DNA of 6,423 nt from Campylobacterales bacterium (lineage in GTDB: Bacteria > Campylobacterota > Campylobacteria > Campylobacterales > QNZT01), in contig JALULO010000249.1 in assembly GCA_027056215.1 (NCBI GenBank), positions 1-6,423 on the forward strand. The letters run 5' to 3'. The position numbers and the translations under genes were made by a program. Of the stretch, positions 6,110-6,423 are shown in pieces. The notes beneath the pieces were generated by a model. The model was not told the origin of the DNA, searched no databases, and was given only the letters and a program-made list of their open reading frames with translations. Each line of letters opens with the position of its first letter. Positions within the stretch are counted from its first letter, which is position 1.

Positions 6110-6423
6110 CTAATTAATCCAAAAGTCTTTGGGTTCATCGGCATTAAATTTGTATCCAAGTAAACTGATATAGCCTGCGTGTAACAGTATCCTTTTATGT
6201 GTTCTACCACCGTACATCGTATCACCGATGATAGAAAAACCGGCATATTTTAGATGGGCTCTGATTTGATGGGTTCGTCCTGTTTTGATCACAACTTTGA
6301 CTTTGGTTCGTTTTCCATGGACTTCCAAAGGAGATACTTCGGAGATAGCTTCTTTGCCATCTGTTGAAACTTTAGAGTAAGCGGTATTGTTTCTTTTGAT
6401 GGTTAAGAGTGGTTCATCGATCG
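6110..6423 (-). CDS. RluA-family pseudouridine synthase, C-terminal part (5' end outside window)
   Basis: The frame is open from the right edge of the window to a TAG at 6112-6110, giving the last 103 residues. It contains KTGRTHQIRAHL, then IIGDTMYGG and ILLHA, the conserved C-terminal signature of RluA/RluC/RluD-type enzymes. These convert specific uridines in rRNA or tRNA to pseudouridine in the cytoplasm. The catalytic Asp, in the HRLD motif, lies upstream of the visible part, so activity and the exact subfamily cannot be judged. An internal TTG at 6328 could be mistaken for a start, but the family pattern clearly continues upstream of it (IDEPL and the strand before EVHGKRTKVKVVI). It is a housekeeping gene that marks the boundary of the accessory R-M block, 123 bases from hsdR and on the same strand. 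Confidence 0.92.
   Translation of the reverse strand, partial: IDEPLLTIKRNNTAYSKVSTDGKEAISEVSPLEVHGKRTKVKVVIKTGRTHQIRAHLKYAGFSIIGDTMYGGRTHKRILLHAGYISLLGYKFNADEPKDFWIN

Noticed and set aside
6110..6328. A separate small protein starting at 6328
   Set aside because: The codon at 6328 is TTG inside an open frame that continues to the window edge with RluA-family sequence upstream, so this is the tail of a longer gene.
1..6423. CRISPR array, tRNA, insertion sequence or integrase
   Set aside because: No regularly spaced repeats, cloverleaf sequence, terminal inverted repeats or transposase/integrase motifs were seen.

Overview
The window is one minus-strand gene block from a low-G+C bacterium. 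Its core is a complete three-subunit type I restriction-modification (R-M) locus in the order hsdR-hsdM-hsdS, reading from high to low coordinates. A HipA-like protein kinase gene is joined to the end of hsdS by a 4-base overlap. The base composition, the TATAAT-only promoter candidates and the general look of the proteins suggest a Campylobacterota-type host (Sulfurimonas/Arcobacter-like). That placement is an impression, not proof; no rRNA or other strong taxonomic marker is present.

Layout from right to left. Positions 6423-6110 hold the C-terminal part of an RluA-family pseudouridine synthase, a housekeeping gene whose start lies outside the window. Positions 6109-5987 are a very AT-rich 123-base gap with two TATAAT boxes, probably the operon promoter. 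hsdR (5986-3629) encodes the nuclease/translocase subunit, most like the EcoEI (type IB) group. hsdM (3625-2192) begins 3 bases after hsdR ends and encodes the N6-adenine methyltransferase subunit. hsdS (2199-895) overlaps hsdM by 8 bases and encodes a two-domain specificity subunit. The kinase gene (898-56) starts inside the hsdS stop codon. Another gene starts at 33 behind a near-perfect Shine-Dalgarno sequence and leaves the window after 11 codons.

How the genes work together. HsdS recognises a bipartite target, HsdM2-HsdS methylates it, and HsdR joins to translocate along and cut unmethylated DNA. The motifs needed for these activities are all readable and uninterrupted, so the system looks functional. 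The kinase keeps its lysine, its catalytic Asp/Asn and its DFG motif, so it is probably active. No HipB-like antitoxin gene lies beside it within the window. Its tight coupling to hsdS and its higher AT content suggest an accessory gene captured by the R-M operon. It could be a regulator, a guard or a growth-arrest effector. This kinase, together with the unseen fifth gene, is the part of the window most likely to be undescribed biology.
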